NCBI GenBank assembly: GCA_021782055.1
Contig: JAJXVP010000144.1
Location: forward strand, 1-6,935
Length of the DNA: 6,935 nucleotides
DNA from: a bacterium
GTDB taxonomy: Bacteria; Spirochaetota; Spirochaetia; JABEVK01
Reading direction: 5' to 3'
In this document: positions 5,677 through 6,935 of the stretch, piece after piece
Position numbering within the stretch: the first letter of the stretch is position 1
Layout: every line of letters begins with the position of its first letter
The notes under the pieces: generated by a model
What the model saw: the letters and a program-made list of their open reading frames with translations, nothing else
Told to the model about the DNA's origin: nothing
The model's database searches: none
Position numbers and translations under genes: made by a program

Positions 5677-6228
5677 GTGAAACCTTTTCATCTCTTTTTG
5701 ATGTTCTTCTTGGTTAATAACCTCTATTTCTTCCACTTTTTAGGTGTGAAAGAGTCGGTCGAAGGTGGCTTGTCTTACCGGGACTGGCCTCGCTTTGTTC
5801 GGCTTGGTTTGATTCTCTTGGGAACCACCCTTGTGCTGTGGGTTGTCAGCAGATTTGTTCTGACCCCTTGGCACCTTCCGTTTCTAGAAACACCCGTATC
5901 CGTTTTGGTCTTAGCCCTGTTGTCGTGGCTGGTGTATTTTCTTAGCCCTCCACCCGCTGACAGCCATGACCCGGGACCGTGGTCGGCTGTGATGAACTCA
6001 CTCTTGCTTGGCGGTGCCCTCGTCATTTACGGCTCGGCTGAAACCTGGCTCGATATTGTGTTCAGCGTTTTAGCGGTGGTTTTAGCCTATGCGGGTACGT
6101 TCTTGTTTTTTTCCGCTTTAAAAACTCGCCTTTTGCGTGAAAAAATCCCCGTCCTCTTTCAGGGGTTACCGTTACAACTGACGGTGAGCGGTTTGGTGGC
6201 GCTTGTCTTAGCTTGGACAGGGAGGTAA
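5677..6228 (+). CDS. RnfA/RnfE-family six-helix membrane protein lacking all cysteines
   Basis: RnfA and RnfE form an inverted pair in the membrane and in canonical complexes share a [2Fe-2S] cluster through conserved cysteines in two half-helices. This 183-residue protein has the RnfA-like start LVNNLYFFHFLGV (12-24, usual LVNNxxLxxFLGxCPFLGV), six hydrophobic segments (about 4-22, 41-62, 72-90, 104-120, 123-147, 163-182) and a C-terminus resembling RnfA (LLREKIPVLFQG, then LTVSGLVALVLAW). The two ligand positions are Lys25 and Ser108: MNSLLLGGAL replaces TTNCAVLGVAL. No cysteine occurs anywhere, so the canonical cluster cannot form. GTG start at 5677 with GAGG five bases upstream. Basic residues in loops 1-2 and 5-6 predict both termini outside. 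It is the only A/E-type gene here; the next gene starts three bases after its stop. Confidence 0.78.
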   Translation: MKPFHLFLMFFLVNNLYFFHFLGVKESVEGGLSYRDWPRFVRLGLILLGTTLVLWVVSRFVLTPWHLPFLETPVSVLVLALLSWLVYFLSPPPADSHDPGPWSAVMNSLLLGGALVIYGSAETWLDIVFSVLAVVLAYAGTFLFFSALKTRLLREKIPVLFQGLPLQLTVSGLVALVLAWTGR

Positions 6229-6231
6229 GGG

Positions 6232-6935
6232 TTGGAAGGTCTGCGCTTTCTTCTCGGTGTTATTATATCTCCCCCTTCGGAAACCTCAGATGCCGAGTTA
6301 GAAACCTTTTATCATCAGTCCTTGAAGCCTTTGCTCAGCCTTACCTTTCGCTTTCCTGATGTACCCCTGACCTTGTATATTTCGGGCCCTTTTTTGGAAT
6401 GGCTTGAAACTTACCACACCGAATTTATTACCGCACTCAGCGAGATGATTCGTCGAAAGCAAGTAGAAGTTCTGGGGGGAGGGTTCTATAGCCCCTTGCT
6501 TCCCCTGTTACCGCCATCCGATCGCATTGGACAAATTGAAGAGCTAACGACCACGGTTCGACGCCTTTTAGGGCGGCGACCTCGGGGAGGTTGGCTTCAC
6601 AATACGGTGTGGGACCCATCGCTCGTGTTGTCGTTGACCGGCTGTGGTCTTGAATATACGTTTCTTGACGAAGAAGATTTTGTCCGCCTGGGAGTAGCTT
6701 CCACCAAAATCGGCATTCCCTGTGTTACCGAGAATCAGGGCCGAATTTTAACGTGCTTTCCCGTAAAATCTACCCTGGCCGAGCAGATCATGAAAGGCAA
6801 CCTTGGGGCGTTAGATCTGACCATTCGCCAAAGGTTTGGTCATGACGATTCGTTGTTGTCAGTATTCTTCTCACTCTCGAGCTTGCAAGAGGTTCCGTTT
6901 TTTCACGAAGCCTCAGGGTTCGAGAACTTTCTCAA
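6232..6935 (+). CDS. GH57-like (4-alpha-glucanotransferase/amylase fold) protein, N-terminal part, catalytic residues substituted
   Basis: An open frame of 234 codons runs off the right edge. TTG at 6232 is the start because GGAGG sits six bases upstream at the end of the RnfA-like gene. The protein follows the N-terminal half of GH57 alpha-glucan enzymes: LYISGPFLEWLE (48-59, usual HFSGPLLEWIE), QVEVLGGGFYSPLLPLLP (77-94, the 'GQLEIVxGGFYEP' block), DRIGQIE (97-103), WLHNTVWDPSLVLSL (121-135, the nucleophile block WLxERVWxPxLVKSL), then GLEYTFLDEEDF (139-150, usual GIEYxxxDDxHF). The nucleophile Glu is Asn124, with Arg-to-Thr next to it, and the N-terminal HNHQP metal/substrate motif reads IISPP (11-15). 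The general acid Asp lies beyond the window. Family membership is clear; normal glycosidase activity is unlikely. A glycan-binding or regulatory role is speculation. Confidence 0.78.
   Translation, partial: MEGLRFLLGVIISPPSETSDAELETFYHQSLKPLLSLTFRFPDVPLTLYISGPFLEWLETYHTEFITALSEMIRRKQVEVLGGGFYSPLLPLLPPSDRIGQIEELTTTVRRLLGRRPRGGWLHNTVWDPSLVLSLTGCGLEYTFLDEEDFVRLGVASTKIGIPCVTENQGRILTCFPVKSTLAEQIMKGNLGALDLTIRQRFGHDDSLLSVFFSLSSLQEVPFFHEASGFENFL

Noticed and set aside
1..6935. CRISPR arrays, tRNA/rRNA genes, insertion sequences, phage or defence genes
   Set aside because: No spaced repeats, clover-leaf sequences, terminal inverted repeats, or transposase/integrase motifs were seen on either strand.

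Overview
The window is almost fully coding and looks like ordinary chromosomal DNA from a diderm (two-membrane) bacterium. The sequence shows an Mla-type phospholipid transport operon, a membrane-bound Rnf-like redox gene set and roughly even base composition with T-rich sense strands. A spirochaete such as a Treponema/Spirochaeta relative would fit, but that is an inference from gene content, not something the sequence proves. There is no rRNA, tRNA, CRISPR array, transposase or att-like site, and no gap between genes is longer than about 50 bases.

Left part, minus strand (1-1638): an operon mlaE-mlaF-mlaD, with mlaD cut by the window edge. It encodes the permease, the ATPase and the substrate-binding MCE protein of a retrograde/anterograde phospholipid ABC transporter. 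The genes overlap (ATGA between mlaE and mlaF; the mlaD start lies inside the end of mlaF). A 37-base divergent intergenic region with a 12-bp direct repeat and a 14-bp palindrome separates this operon from the rightward genes.

Right part, plus strand (1676-6935): six closely packed genes. They are a DUF212 'divergent PAP2' membrane protein, an unrecognised 398-residue membrane protein, rnfC, rnfD, a six-helix RnfA-like protein, and the first 234 codons of a glycoside-hydrolase-family-57-like protein that runs off the end. Gaps are -4, +44, -8, +48 and +3 bases, so they probably form one operon with possible internal promoters before rnfC and before the RnfA-like gene.

The unusual content is the Rnf-like cluster. 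It has rnfC, rnfD and one RnfA/RnfE-family gene, but no rnfG, no rnfB and no second RnfA/E paralogue where these normally sit. Each subunit keeps its fold signature but has lost expected cofactor features. RnfC keeps both 4Fe-4S ferredoxin motifs but lacks the glycine-rich GLGGAGFPT-like flavin/NADH segment. RnfD keeps the threonine of the flavinylation site but not the motif around it. The RnfA-like protein has no cysteine at all, with Lys and Ser where the two Fe-S ligands should be. The adjacent GH57-like protein has likewise lost the HQP motif and has Asn in place of the catalytic nucleophile Glu. The cluster therefore looks like a reduced, repurposed Rnf derivative coupled to a probable pseudo-enzyme, not a standard NADH:ferredoxin ion pump. 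This is an inference from motif comparison by eye and from recalled family sequences.
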